NCBI GenBank assembly: GCA_963698715.1
Contig: CAVORW010000001.1
Coordinates: 434,001 to 498,000, forward strand
Length of the DNA stretch: 64,000 bases
Direction: 5' to 3'
Origin: CAWHJB01 sp963698715
Lineage (GTDB): Bacteria > Chloroflexota > Anaerolineae > Anaerolineales > UBA4823
The notes beneath the pieces were generated by a model, which had not been told where the DNA came from, did not search any database, and saw only the letters and a list, made by a program, of their open reading frames with translations. Every line of letters begins with the position of its first letter. The stretch's first letter is position 1. This document shows positions 34,081-42,189 of this stretch, in pieces. Both the position numbers and the translations under genes were made by a program.

Positions 34081-36992
34081 AATACTCTCCTGACCTCCAG
34101 CCAGTTCGGATGGTTCTGATTGGCTGCCTGAATGGCCTCTTGTGAGCCAAGCACCACAACCTGCCCATGTTCTGCAAAGCTTGCCAGGGCCTCTCCAAAC
34201 GCTTGAAAGTCGGCTGGGGTGGTCTCCAAAATCTGATTGCGAATTCCCTGGCGGATTTCATCGCTCGAGCCTACCAGGTAGCGGGAGAGGGCTGTGTACC
34301 CCTGGGCATCCGGCAGCTGATAGGCATCCATATCACCGATGGCGCTGATAATCGCTTTGGTAAGCTCGCTCTGGCTGAGTTCCAGGTTGCGCAAGAACTG
34401 GCTGGCCTGATCGAATACATCGATCGTTGCTTGCAGGTTTGGGTCGCGGTATGAAAGCTGGGTGTAGCCGCCTGAAAAACGGTCGAAAACCGAAAAAGCG
34501 CCATATGCCCCGCCCTGCACCCGGACTTTATCCCATAAATAGGTGTTGCGCAGGTAAGGTGAAATCACGTGTTCAGAGCCGTCAAATTCATAGCCCGCCT
34601 GGTATAGGTTCAGGCCCTTTCCGACAAAATTGACCTGGCTGGGGAAAGTCAAACCTTCATTCCCAGCCGGCAGGCTGGGGTTCCAGGTAGCCGGATTCGT
34701 TCCATCAGCAGGCAGCTTCTCTAAAAATGCGCTCACCAGCGGCAGAACCGTTTTCCAGTTGGTCTCATCCAGGGTGACATTGAGCAGCATCGTTTGACGG
34801 TTTACCAGGGTTTCCCGGATGCTTTCCAGGACCAGGCGCACTGCCGGCCAATCTTCATCCACCTGGCGTGCAAGCTCACGCAGGCTGTACAGGTGGCTGA
34901 TGCCGCCCATCTGCTCGGTTGCCCAATCGGCCTCGCCCAGCCGGGAGCGCAGCCGGCGATTGACAAGCCGGTGCCCCGCCGGGGCCAGCATGGCTTCCAT
35001 CTCCGCTCTGGCTTCCAGTACGATTTGCCGGAAGCGTTCGCGATCGTCTAATTGGATGGTGAGCAAAATATCCTGCAGAATGTCCAGCAATGCGCTGGCC
35101 TGGGCTACGGTTGACTTGCCGCGCAGCATTAACCAGGCGGCAGCCTGTTTGGATTGGTAAACCGCTGTGCTGAACCAGTCCGGGTGAATGCCTCCAGTCG
35201 TACGGCCGATGCGCTGCGACAGGCGTACGAAATCTTCTCGGGCGGTGCCCATCTGTACCAGCGCCCGTCCGAAGAGCGGGATCACGGGCAGCCATTCTTG
35301 GGGCAAAGTATGCAGGTTCAGGCCCACGTCCAGGTAAAAAATACCGTTGGTAAATAGATCGTGATAGAGGATCTGGCTGCTGTTGCTATCTACCAGCGTG
35401 CTGGGGATGCGCTTAATCTTGGGGTCGAGATCGCTCAGTTTCAGAATCGGGATAGTCGCCAGCGCTTCGGGGGAATCTGGCGCTTCCTGCAGGCGTTTCA
35501 GCTCTTGTGTATCGGCGATAACGGCTTCTAATTCTACCTGGGTCATCTGCTGGCGGACCTGAGCCAGGCGCTCGGCTTCGGCTGCTTCCTTGCGCTTGCC
35601 AAGCTCCGAATCGGGTTTTAAGCGCACGGTTGCACGGTGGTTGTTGTCAATCAGATGGGTTTGGACTAATTTCTCGAAATAGCGCGGGTCTTGCTCGAGC
35701 AGTTCCCTGATTTCAGCCAGCGGTGTTTCAAACGCCAACGGCTCGATTGGATCTCCTTCGTGCAGCCAGGTTGCGAGTGAGCGCAGCATCAGGGAAATAC
35801 CGCGCGGAAATGAACCGGTGTTGTTCTCCCGCAGACGGAATTCGATCGTATTGAGGGATGCAGCAACGGTTTCCGGTTCGATACCTTCCTGGGCCAGCCG
35901 CTGAAGAGTCGCGTCGATCAATGCTTCGACTTTGGGGGCATCTTCCAACGCGATCCCTTTCAGCCCGGTCGAGAAATTCATCTGGCGCAGCTGACTCTCC
36001 AGCCCGCCGCCAGTCAGATCCTCCCCCAGGCCTGAATCGATCAGAGCCTTGCGCAAAGGAGCCGCAGGTGTTCCGATCAGCATGTGGGCCAGCAGTCCCA
36101 GGCTGAGCATCAGGGTGGGGTCTCCCACTTGGGGCAGCAGCCAGTTGACTGCCAGGAAGGCCTTCGGATCTTCCTGGTCCGCACCGGCGTCATAGGGTAT
36201 AGTCAGCTGGCGCGGAGCTGCGAAAGCCGGTTGAATGCCAATATTTGAATCCACCTCGATCGGTTCGAACGCTTGCAGCCATTCGTTCAGGATGCGCAGC
36301 CGGTTTTCCGGATCATCGTTTCCATAAAAAAATAGGTAGGCGTTGGAGGGGTGATAATAGGTCTGGTGGAAGTTTAGAAACTGATCGTAGGTCAGATCGG
36401 GTATTTTGACCGGATCGCCGCCGCTGTCCAGGCCGTAGGTGATATCCGGGTAGAGCTGGTGTTGGCTCTGCTCCGCGAGTAAACTATCGGGCGAAGAGTA
36501 AGCGCCTTTCATCTCGTTGAAAACCACCCCTTTGAAGGTTATCTCGCCCTCCGGCTCGTCCAGTTCGTAATGCCAGCCCTCCTGCTTGAGGGTATAAGGC
36601 GAGATCAACGGGTAAAGCACTGCGTCCAGGTACACATCAATCAGATTATAAAAGTCCTGCAGGTTCTGGCTGGCGACCGGGTAGCAGGTTTTATCTGGAA
36701 ACGTGAAGGCATTGACGAAAGTATTCAGCGAGCCTTTCAAAAGCTCGACGAATGGCTCCTTGACCGGATACTTGCGGGACCCGCACAGCACGGAATGTTC
36801 CATAATGTGGGGCAGGCCGGTTGAATCGGATGGCGGAGTGCGGAAGCTAATCCCAAACACCTTATTATCATCATCATTGCTGAGGGAAAGCAGCCTGGCG
36901 CCCGTTTTGAGGTGGCGGTAATAGCGAGCGCGGGTGTTAATTTCTGGAATCTGGCGGTCATCAATCAGTTCAAAACCATGTCCAACGATCAT
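34077..36992 (-). CDS. M16C metalloprotease, presequence-protease/insulinase type
   Basis: A 971-residue clamshell protease of the PreP (M16C) type. The inverted zinc motif HxxEH is PHIMEH at residues 61-66, followed by SLNTFVNAFTFPDKTCYPV, a block typical of PreP-like enzymes. GVVFNEMKGAYSSPD holds the distal zinc-binding Glu. The C-terminal half is the non-catalytic partner domain. Such proteases degrade short unfolded peptides. There is no signal peptide, so it is probably cytoplasmic. The downstream coiled-coil gene overlaps it by four bases. A 9-bp hairpin lies in the 94-base gap before the start. Confidence 0.92.
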   Translation of the reverse strand: MIVGHGFELIDDRQIPEINTRARYYRHLKTGARLLSLSNDDDNKVFGISFRTPPSDSTGLPHIMEHSVLCGSRKYPVKEPFVELLKGSLNTFVNAFTFPDKTCYPVASQNLQDFYNLIDVYLDAVLYPLISPYTLKQEGWHYELDEPEGEITFKGVVFNEMKGAYSSPDSLLAEQSQHQLYPDITYGLDSGGDPVKIPDLTYDQFLNFHQTYYHPSNAYLFFYGNDDPENRLRILNEWLQAFEPIEVDSNIGIQPAFAAPRQLTIPYDAGADQEDPKAFLAVNWLLPQVGDPTLMLSLGLLAHMLIGTPAAPLRKALIDSGLGEDLTGGGLESQLRQMNFSTGLKGIALEDAPKVEALIDATLQRLAQEGIEPETVAASLNTIEFRLRENNTGSFPRGISLMLRSLATWLHEGDPIEPLAFETPLAEIRELLEQDPRYFEKLVQTHLIDNNHRATVRLKPDSELGKRKEAAEAERLAQVRQQMTQVELEAVIADTQELKRLQEAPDSPEALATIPILKLSDLDPKIKRIPSTLVDSNSSQILYHDLFTNGIFYLDVGLNLHTLPQEWLPVIPLFGRALVQMGTAREDFVRLSQRIGRTTGGIHPDWFSTAVYQSKQAAAWLMLRGKSTVAQASALLDILQDILLTIQLDDRERFRQIVLEARAEMEAMLAPAGHRLVNRRLRSRLGEADWATEQMGGISHLYSLRELARQVDEDWPAVRLVLESIRETLVNRQTMLLNVTLDETNWKTVLPLVSAFLEKLPADGTNPATWNPSLPAGNEGLTFPSQVNFVGKGLNLYQAGYEFDGSEHVISPYLRNTYLWDKVRVQGGAYGAFSVFDRFSGGYTQLSYRDPNLQATIDVFDQASQFLRNLELSQSELTKAIISAIGDMDAYQLPDAQGYTALSRYLVGSSDEIRQGIRNQILETTPADFQAFGEALASFAEHGQVVVLGSQEAIQAANQNHPNWLEVRRVL

Positions 36993-37015
36993 TGATACCT
37001 CTGGTTAGGGAAGGC

Positions 37016-37050
37016 GGTGGTTGAGGCACACAGCGCTTTAATCAACCACC
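37016..37050. repeat. Hairpin between FAD subunit and M16C protease genes
   Basis: GGTGGTTGA (37016-37024) and TCAACCACC (37042-37050) pair exactly over 9 bp around a 17-base loop. On the minus strand it comes after the FAD subunit stop and 24 bases before the protease start, so it could lower read-through. Confidence 0.45.
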
Positions 37051-37086
37051 ACGCATCGTTAATTGGTTTATTCTCAGGCAGCCTGG

Positions 37087-37863
37087 TCAGGCGGGCTCAG
37101 CCAGGATGCGCTGGATCAGGGCGGTGGCGGCGGCCTGGCGATAGGCTGCACTGGCCCACTGGTCGCCTGCCTGGCTGAATGCATCCTGCACGGCAGTCTC
37201 GGCCCCGCCCGGCTCTGGCCCATCCAGAGCCAGCAAAGCAACCGCCCCAAAGCCGCCCAGCGTAATCCGGGTCCGGCCGGATGGCCAGCGCGCCACTGCC
37301 ACACAGACAATCGGACGATCAGCCGGGGTGCGGGCAACATATTCGTAAGCCAGGCTGGCGTTGATCGGGATGGTGACCCGGGTAATCAAGCGTCCCTGCA
37401 GGCGTGCAGCCCGCATTGGCAGCAGATCTCCCAGGGCGATCATTTCTTCCGACCTGGTTGGGTTTTCATCGTGGGCGTGCAGCAAGCTCAGGGTCGCATC
37501 CAGGGCCAGCATGGCGGTCGCAAAGGGTGAGCGTCCATCAGACGCCACCAGGGTTCCCGCGACGGTGCCAACCTGGCGCAAGTTGTAGCTGGCTTCATGC
37601 CGGATGGCTTTATCCAGGGCTGGCGGCAACGCAGGAGTTTGCAGTAGTTGTTCAAGCCGGGCCGTTGCTCCCAGGTCCAGCAAGTTGCCGCGCGGCTGGA
37701 TTTCATCCAGCCCCAGGGCTTGCAGATCTACCACCGCCACAGGCTCGTCCGATGGGCGATTGAGAGTCGTACCACCACCCAATGGGAAGGTAACAGGCTG
37801 CCGACGGGCCAACAATTGCAGGGCTTCATCAAGTTTTTGGGGTCGATGATATTCGGTAATCAT
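37087..37863 (-). CDS. Molybdenum hydroxylase FAD-binding subunit
   Basis: The 258 residues form the CoxM/XdhB-type FAD domain: PLGGGTTLNRPSDEP at the N-terminus for the flavin, and RQVGTVAGTLVASDGRSPFA in the middle, then a CO-dehydrogenase-like C-terminal domain. It passes electrons from a 2Fe-2S domain to the final acceptor. With the 1012-aa 2Fe-2S/Mo fusion it makes a complete enzyme. It overlaps the stop of the upstream thioesterase gene by four bases (ATGA, 37863-37860), so those two are cotranslated; the reason for pairing with a thioesterase is unknown. Confidence 0.9.
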   Translation of the reverse strand: MITEYHRPQKLDEALQLLARRQPVTFPLGGGTTLNRPSDEPVAVVDLQALGLDEIQPRGNLLDLGATARLEQLLQTPALPPALDKAIRHEASYNLRQVGTVAGTLVASDGRSPFATAMLALDATLSLLHAHDENPTRSEEMIALGDLLPMRAARLQGRLITRVTIPINASLAYEYVARTPADRPIVCVAVARWPSGRTRITLGGFGAVALLALDGPEPGGAETAVQDAFSQAGDQWASAAYRQAAATALIQRILAEPA

Positions 37864-38399
37864 TCCATTTCTCCTGCCTCGCCCCCGTGGCTGCTGCCGA
37901 TCGACAGCTGTCCTGCACCTGCCGGGGGTTGGTAACCTTGAGGATAATGTTTCCAGCCCAACGCCTCCAGATCGGCGCTGGCTATTACGTCTGCAGGAAT
38001 GTTGACCAGCACTGCCTGCGCTTCAGCCAGCAGATCACCATCTGGGCCGTAAATCGCGCCGCTGGCGGTGGCTGTCCTTCGTTTGCTGGGACCGGCTTTA
38101 CCCACCAGCAGCAAGGGTTGCCCGACCGGCACATTCTTGCGGTAGCGAATATCCAACCGGGCGGTGTACATAAACCGGGGCGGGTCGCCGCCCATCTGGC
38201 TGCGGCCCGCTATTTCGTCCAGCATGGCAGCTACGATACCGCCGTGCACGACACCTGGATAACCCTGGTATTGTTCGGGTACGGTAAAATCGGCGCTCAC
38301 CTCTCCGGGTGCACTGTTGAAAAAACGCAGTTGCAGGCCAAAAGGGTTGTGCAGCCCGCACACAAAACAGTGCAGCGAGTTTGGTTGGGGGGAAGACAA
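37860..38399 (-). CDS. PaaI-type hotdog thioesterase family protein
   Basis: A 179-residue hotdog-fold protein. CFVCGLHNPFGLQLRF at the N-terminus and YPGVVHGGIVAAMLDEIAG in the middle are typical of the 4HBT/PaaI thioesterases; the HGG turn and the Asp in LDE form the active-site helix. These enzymes hydrolyse acyl-CoA thioesters. The Cys pair near the N-terminus is common in a subgroup whose substrates are unknown. The last 25 residues are Gly/Pro-rich and look unstructured. It is the first gene of the minus-strand block and overlaps the FAD subunit start. Confidence 0.85.
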   Translation of the reverse strand: MSSPQPNSLHCFVCGLHNPFGLQLRFFNSAPGEVSADFTVPEQYQGYPGVVHGGIVAAMLDEIAGRSQMGGDPPRFMYTARLDIRYRKNVPVGQPLLLVGKAGPSKRRTATASGAIYGPDGDLLAEAQAVLVNIPADVIASADLEALGWKHYPQGYQPPAGAGQLSIGSSHGGEAGEME

Positions 38400-38691
38400 G
38401 ACGCTTACTCTCCTCTCTGAAGAGCCGGCGTTCGCCGGCCAGGCGGTATCGAAACCCTCTGGGTTTTCGGAAAGCTGCCTAATTATACTATCCGCTTTCC
38501 ATCCTGTCGCTCTGGTGTGGTCAAAAAGTTTGTCGAAGATAGGATCAGGGTGTTCGGTTTATGCAACTCCCAATCAACATCTGGAAATGGCTCCCGCCAG
38601 GTCTACAGAATTCACCCCCCAAAAAATACGGTATAATCTTGCCATTATTATCTGCAGGAGGTGCACGGCAACCATCAACTTTTGGAAAGAC
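38400..38691. other. Divergent intergenic region ahead of the glmS leader
   Basis: No gene is supported here. It holds a small hairpin GCCGGCG-TTCG-style near 38430, a single-arm relative of the 15267 hairpin near 38551, and TATAAT at 38632-38637, a likely -10 box for the glmS leader without a clear -35 box. AGGAGG at 38656-38661 is followed by a 41-codon frame from GTG 38661, but the spacing is zero and the frame runs into the structured RNA. Confidence 0.45.
38632..38637 (+). promoter_or_regulatory. Candidate -10 box of the glmS transcript
   Basis: TATAAT in the context GGTATAATCTTGCC, about 55 bases before the proposed ribozyme cleavage site. The -35 position has only AATTCA-like sequence, so the promoter is moderate at best. 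Confidence 0.4.
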
Positions 38692-38940
38692 AGCGCATGG
38701 TCCTGGTTTGGATTGCAAGCCAGGATTACGAGGATGAGGGTTCCTGCTCGCAAGGGCAGGCCAACCGGACAGGTAAGGCAAAGTAAATTACCTCCACCAG
38801 GCTGCCAGCCTGGTGGCCGGGAAAATCGACAGATCAGCGGAAGCCCTCCGGGTGTACCACCACCCGCCTTCTTTCCCTCCAACTAAAACCGGATTCGATA
38901 ACGTCGGATGGGTAACCGTCCGGACAAATGATCCCCGGAG
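38692..38940 (+). ncRNA. glmS ribozyme candidate with a large insertion, leader of glmS
   Basis: The parts appear in glmS-ribozyme order. Cleavage site A-GCGC at 38692-38696; P1 stem 38701-38710 with 38716-38725; conserved ACGAGG 38728-38733; P2 strand GAGGG 38736-38740 pairing with CCCTC 38844-38848; AATCGA 38823-38828 and CAGCGG 38835-38840, whose GCG can pair with CGC at 38694-38696 as P2.2; P3 38849-38854 with 38861-38866; P4 38905-38911 with 38916-38922, closed by a GTAA loop and followed by ACAAA. This matches the order known from Bacillus. Unlike it, about 80 bases (38741-38822) are inserted after the P2 strand: a GCAA-capped 7-bp hairpin (38743-38760) and a compact three-way junction (38765-38820). 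The RNA would cleave itself when glucosamine-6-phosphate is plentiful. Confidence 0.75.
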
Positions 38941-39148
38941 TGGTATGGGCCCTGTCCGAAATATCAATGTTTTGCTGGTTGTTGTAGGCAAAATCAACAC
39001 AATCAGCCAGGCCTGATGAATTTTCGGATAGATACCAATCTGCAGGCTTTTGGTCCTGCTGGCACACTTTGGCTCTAAGTTGGTCATTTTATGCCAGGGG
39101 TGGCCTCTATGCCTGATAGTATTCTTTTGATTTGGAGGGAACCCCCTA

Positions 39149-40990
39149 ATGTGTGGAATCGTAGGTTACATCGGGCCGCAAGATGCGACCCCAATCATAC
39201 TCAACGGCCTCAAACGCCTCGAATACCGGGGCTACGACTCGGCCGGTCTGGCTGTGTTAGAGAACAGCCACATCGAAGTGCGCAGGGATGCCGGTAAGCT
39301 CTCGCGCCTGGCCTCGCTAGTAAGCGAACTGCCCACTCACGGGCACCTGGGCATTGGCCATACCCGCTGGGCCACCCACGGTGAGCCCAATGCCCGCAAC
39401 GCCCACCCGCACCTCGGCATGACCGGGGATGTGGTGGTGGTCCATAATGGAATTGTTGAAAATTTCCTCGAGCTGCGCGAAGAGCTGTCAGCCGAAGGCG
39501 TGGTCTTCAAATCAGACACCGACACCGAAGTAATTGTGCACCTGGTGGAGCGCTACCTGTCTGCCGAGAATGACCTGGCGCAAGCTGCCCGCCTGGCAAT
39601 GCAGCACCTGCGCGGCGCGCATGGGATCGTGCTGTTTTCGTCCAAGGAACCGGATAAAATCGTCGCTGCCCGGATTGGCAATGCCGGTGGGGTGGTCGTT
39701 GGAATCGGCGAAGGGGAGATGTTCATCGCCTCCGACCTGCCCGCGATCCTGGAGCATACCCGCCGGGTCATCTTCCTTGAGTCGCGCCAAATGGTCGTGA
39801 TAGAACGCCAGGGAGCCCGGCTGCAAACCCTGGATGGCGAGCCGTTCACGCCCGAGATCGTCAGCGTGGCCTGGGACCCGGTGGCAGCCGAAAAAGGCGA
39901 ATATCGCCATTTCATGGAGAAAGAGATCCACGAGCAGGTCCGTTCCCTAACGGATACCATCGGCGGGCGCGTGGATTTCGACGAAGCTCGCATCTGCCTG
40001 CCTGAGCTCAACCTGACTGCCGAAAAAGCCCGCCGGATCAAGAAAATATTTATCACCGCCTGCGGGACAGCCGCCCACGCCGGAATGGTCGGCAAAGTGT
40101 TGATCGAGCGCATCGCCCGCCTGCCGGTGGAAGTCGATATCGCCTCCGAATTCCGCTACAGCGATCCGATTGTGGACGAAGATACAGTTGTCCTGGCAAT
40201 CAGCCAATCGGGGGAGACGGCAGATACCCTGGCGGCGATGGAAGAAGGCCGTCAGAAAGGCGCGACTCTGTGGTCAATCGTCAATGCCATCGGTTCGCAA
40301 GCCATGCGCATTGCCGATGGCTACATTTCGATGCAGAGCGGCCCGGAGATCGGGGTGGCCTCTACCAAGGCCTACACCGCCCCATTAGTCGATCTATACA
40401 TGCTGGCCGTCCTGCTGGGCGACCTGCGCGGCAGCCTGGATGCCAACACCCGCCGCCAGTTGATCGCTGACCTGCGCCTGATCCCCGATTTGGCCGGACG
40501 CTGCCTGGACCGGGAAGCCCAGGTCGAAGAGGTGGCGCACAGCCTGCTCAACGTCAACCACTGCCTGTACCTGGGGCGCGGCATCAATATGCCCACCGCT
40601 TACGAGGGTGCGCTCAAGCTCAAAGAGATCTCTTACATCCACGCCGAGGGCTATCCGGCGGGCGAGATGAAGCACGGTCCGATCGCCCTGATTGATCGCA
40701 GTATGCCGGTGGTTGTGATCGCTCCCAAAGACCCCTGGTACGAGAAAATGTTCAGTCAGGTGGAGCAGGCCAAAGCCAGGGGTGGGGTGGTGATCGCCCT
40801 GGCAACGGATGGCGACGAGCTGATGCCGGGCGTGGCCGACCACATTCTGTGGGTGCCCGAGACCCCCTGGATGCTCAGCCCGGTCACCACCGTCATCCCG
40901 CTTCAAATACTGGCTTACCATATCGCCGCCCTGAGGGGGTTAGATGTGGATCAGCCCAGGAATCTGGCCAAGAGTGTCACAGTGGAATAA
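39149..40990 (+). CDS. glmS: Glutamine-fructose-6-phosphate aminotransferase (isomerizing)
   Basis: GlmS makes glucosamine-6-phosphate from fructose-6-phosphate and glutamine, the first step toward cell-wall and other amino sugars. The 613 residues start MCGIVGYIG, with Cys2 as the nucleophile of the glutaminase domain, followed by LEYRGYDSAGLA and GHTRWATHGEPN. Two SIS sugar-isomerase domains follow (ISQSGETADTLAA, SGPEIGVASTKAYTAP), and the C-terminus PRNLAKSVTVE is the conserved tail. GGAGGG at 39134-39139 precedes the ATG. The leader carries a glmS-ribozyme-like RNA, which would shut expression down when the product accumulates. Codon use is more GC-rich than in neighbouring genes, as expected for a well-expressed gene. 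Confidence 0.97.
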   Translation: MCGIVGYIGPQDATPIILNGLKRLEYRGYDSAGLAVLENSHIEVRRDAGKLSRLASLVSELPTHGHLGIGHTRWATHGEPNARNAHPHLGMTGDVVVVHNGIVENFLELREELSAEGVVFKSDTDTEVIVHLVERYLSAENDLAQAARLAMQHLRGAHGIVLFSSKEPDKIVAARIGNAGGVVVGIGEGEMFIASDLPAILEHTRRVIFLESRQMVVIERQGARLQTLDGEPFTPEIVSVAWDPVAAEKGEYRHFMEKEIHEQVRSLTDTIGGRVDFDEARICLPELNLTAEKARRIKKIFITACGTAAHAGMVGKVLIERIARLPVEVDIASEFRYSDPIVDEDTVVLAISQSGETADTLAAMEEGRQKGATLWSIVNAIGSQAMRIADGYISMQSGPEIGVASTKAYTAPLVDLYMLAVLLGDLRGSLDANTRRQLIADLRLIPDLAGRCLDREAQVEEVAHSLLNVNHCLYLGRGINMPTAYEGALKLKEISYIHAEGYPAGEMKHGPIALIDRSMPVVVIAPKDPWYEKMFSQVEQAKARGGVVIALATDGDELMPGVADHILWVPETPWMLSPVTTVIPLQILAYHIAALRGLDVDQPRNLAKSVTVE

Positions 40991-41013
40991 GTTAGGACCC
41001 CAAGGAGTGCAAA

Positions 41014-41430
41014 ATGGCTGAGCTTAAAACCCAGAAGAACGATGCAAGCGTGACAGATTTTCTAAACACAGTGGAGAATGAAAACAGGCGCCGGGATGCC
41101 TTTACGATCCTGAAGCTCATGCAGGAAGTCGCTGGTGAAGAACCAACCATGTGGGGGAGCAGTATCATCGGATTTGGTAAGTACCACTATAAATATGCCA
41201 GCGGGCGGGAAGGCGAATGGATGCTGGTAGGGTTTTCACCCCGCAAACAAAACCTGACCCTCTACATTATGAGTGGATTCGACCAGTATGATCAACTGCT
41301 CGCGAATTTGGGCAAGTATAAGACCGGTAAATCCTGCCTGTATATCAATAAAATTGAAGATGTTGATCTGGATGTGCTTCGTGAGCTGGTTCGCCAATCT
41401 GTGGCACATATGATCTCCAGCAACCCTTGA
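41014..41430 (+). CDS. DUF1801 family protein
   Basis: A 138-residue cytoplasmic protein of the DUF1801 (YdhG-like) type: NRRRDAFTILKLMQEVAGEE, then EPTMWGSSIIGFGKYHYKYA and EGEWMLVGFSPRKQNLTLYI are the typical blocks, and the C-terminus LYINKIEDVDLDVLRELV closes the fold. The biochemical role of the family is not known. AAGGAG lies eight bases before the ATG. It follows glmS by 23 bases and shares its terminators, so it is probably cotranscribed with glmS. Confidence 0.85.
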   Translation: MAELKTQKNDASVTDFLNTVENENRRRDAFTILKLMQEVAGEEPTMWGSSIIGFGKYHYKYASGREGEWMLVGFSPRKQNLTLYIMSGFDQYDQLLANLGKYKTGKSCLYINKIEDVDLDVLRELVRQSVAHMISSNP

Positions 41431-41493
41431 TCTACCTGCCGGTCGAATTTTGGCTCGTCGGAATTTAGGGTGCAAAGCAGATCCATGAAGATC

Positions 41494-41530
41494 AAGTCCC
41501 CTGGTTGAAGTTTCTAGCCAGGGGACTTTT
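41494..41530 (+). terminator. Rho-independent terminator after glmS and the DUF1801 gene
   Basis: AAGTCCCCTGG (41494-41504) pairs with CCAGGGGACTT (41518-41528), extended by two inner pairs, and TTTT ends at 41530. It lies 64 bases after the DUF1801 stop. Confidence 0.85.
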
Positions 41531-41549
41531 GCTCCACAGCAGCCGAAGT

Positions 41550-41594
41550 ATTGGGTGCATTTGGGCGAGCTGCCCCCACTCAAATGCACCCAAT
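41550..41594 (+). terminator. Second hairpin, tandem terminator
   Basis: ATTGGGTGCATTTG (41550-41563) and 41581-41594 are exact inverse complements over 14 bp, with further G/C pairs possible inside the loop and TTTT directly after. It stands 20 bases after the first terminator. The rest of the 289-base gap up to the CBS gene holds no gene. Confidence 0.7.
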
Positions 41595-41719
41595 TTTCAG
41601 TCGAGCTGCGCAGCTTCTAATCGTTTAACTAATTGAGTGTTTCGAAACCGCAATAGCAACCGTGATCAGGTAAAATAGGCACAGAACAGCCATTCGCTTT
41701 TCAATCTGGGAGGCGTGAC

Positions 41720-42178
41720 ATGTTAGTCAAGGACTGTATGAAAACCAATGTGGCTTCGATCGAGATGAAAGCCACCCTGGCAGATGCCACCAGGATCATG
41801 CTGGAGCGCCATATCGGAACTCTGCCCGTTGTTGATGGGTCCGGCAAGCTGGTAGGGCTGCTGCAAATGCGTGACTTGCACGAACTGGTCATGCCGGCCT
41901 TCATTCGCCTGGTGGAAGATTTTGATTTTGTCCACGATTTTGGGGCGGTCGGCCATCGCGCCCCGGACCCGGTCCGCTTGCGTGATCGCGTCAATTCCGT
42001 GATGCATGATCCGATCAGCGTTGAAGAAACCTGCGGCCTGGTGCGCGCCGCAGCGTTGCTGCACAAACATCGCCTCCTGGATTTACCAGTCGTGAATGGT
42101 GATGGTTACCTGGTTGGGATTGCCTCCCGCGTCGATGTTGGAACCGCGATGATGGAAGAGTGGAACTTACCCACATAA
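41720..42178 (+). CDS. Two-CBS-domain protein
   Basis: The 152 residues contain two CBS modules, about 1-60 (LVKDCMKTNVASIEMKATLA, IGTLPVVDGSGKLVGLLQMR) and 95-148 (VMHDPISVEETCG, HRLLDLPVVNGDGYLVGI). Such proteins sense adenine nucleotides and switch on or off a partner. The direct neighbour downstream is an ion transporter gene that starts 12 bases after the stop, which makes that transporter the likely partner. GGGAGG lies before the ATG. Binding ligand unknown. Confidence 0.9.
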   Translation: MLVKDCMKTNVASIEMKATLADATRIMLERHIGTLPVVDGSGKLVGLLQMRDLHELVMPAFIRLVEDFDFVHDFGAVGHRAPDPVRLRDRVNSVMHDPISVEETCGLVRAAALLHKHRLLDLPVVNGDGYLVGIASRVDVGTAMMEEWNLPT

Positions 42179-42189
42179 AACGGAGTTCT

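Noticed and set aside
38661..38786. Small frame from GTG 38661 with AGGAGG
   Set aside because: The start touches the Shine-Dalgarno with no spacing, the frame crosses conserved RNA stems and the product has no protein-like pattern.
38880..38935. tRNA gene suggested by GGATTCGATAA
   Set aside because: No cloverleaf or acceptor stem can be drawn; the region fits the P4 part of the glmS leader.
38741..38940. RNase P RNA, tmRNA or SRP RNA as an alternative for the structured leader
   Set aside because: None of the fixed core sequences of these RNAs is present, while the order of the elements agrees with a glmS ribozyme right before glmS.
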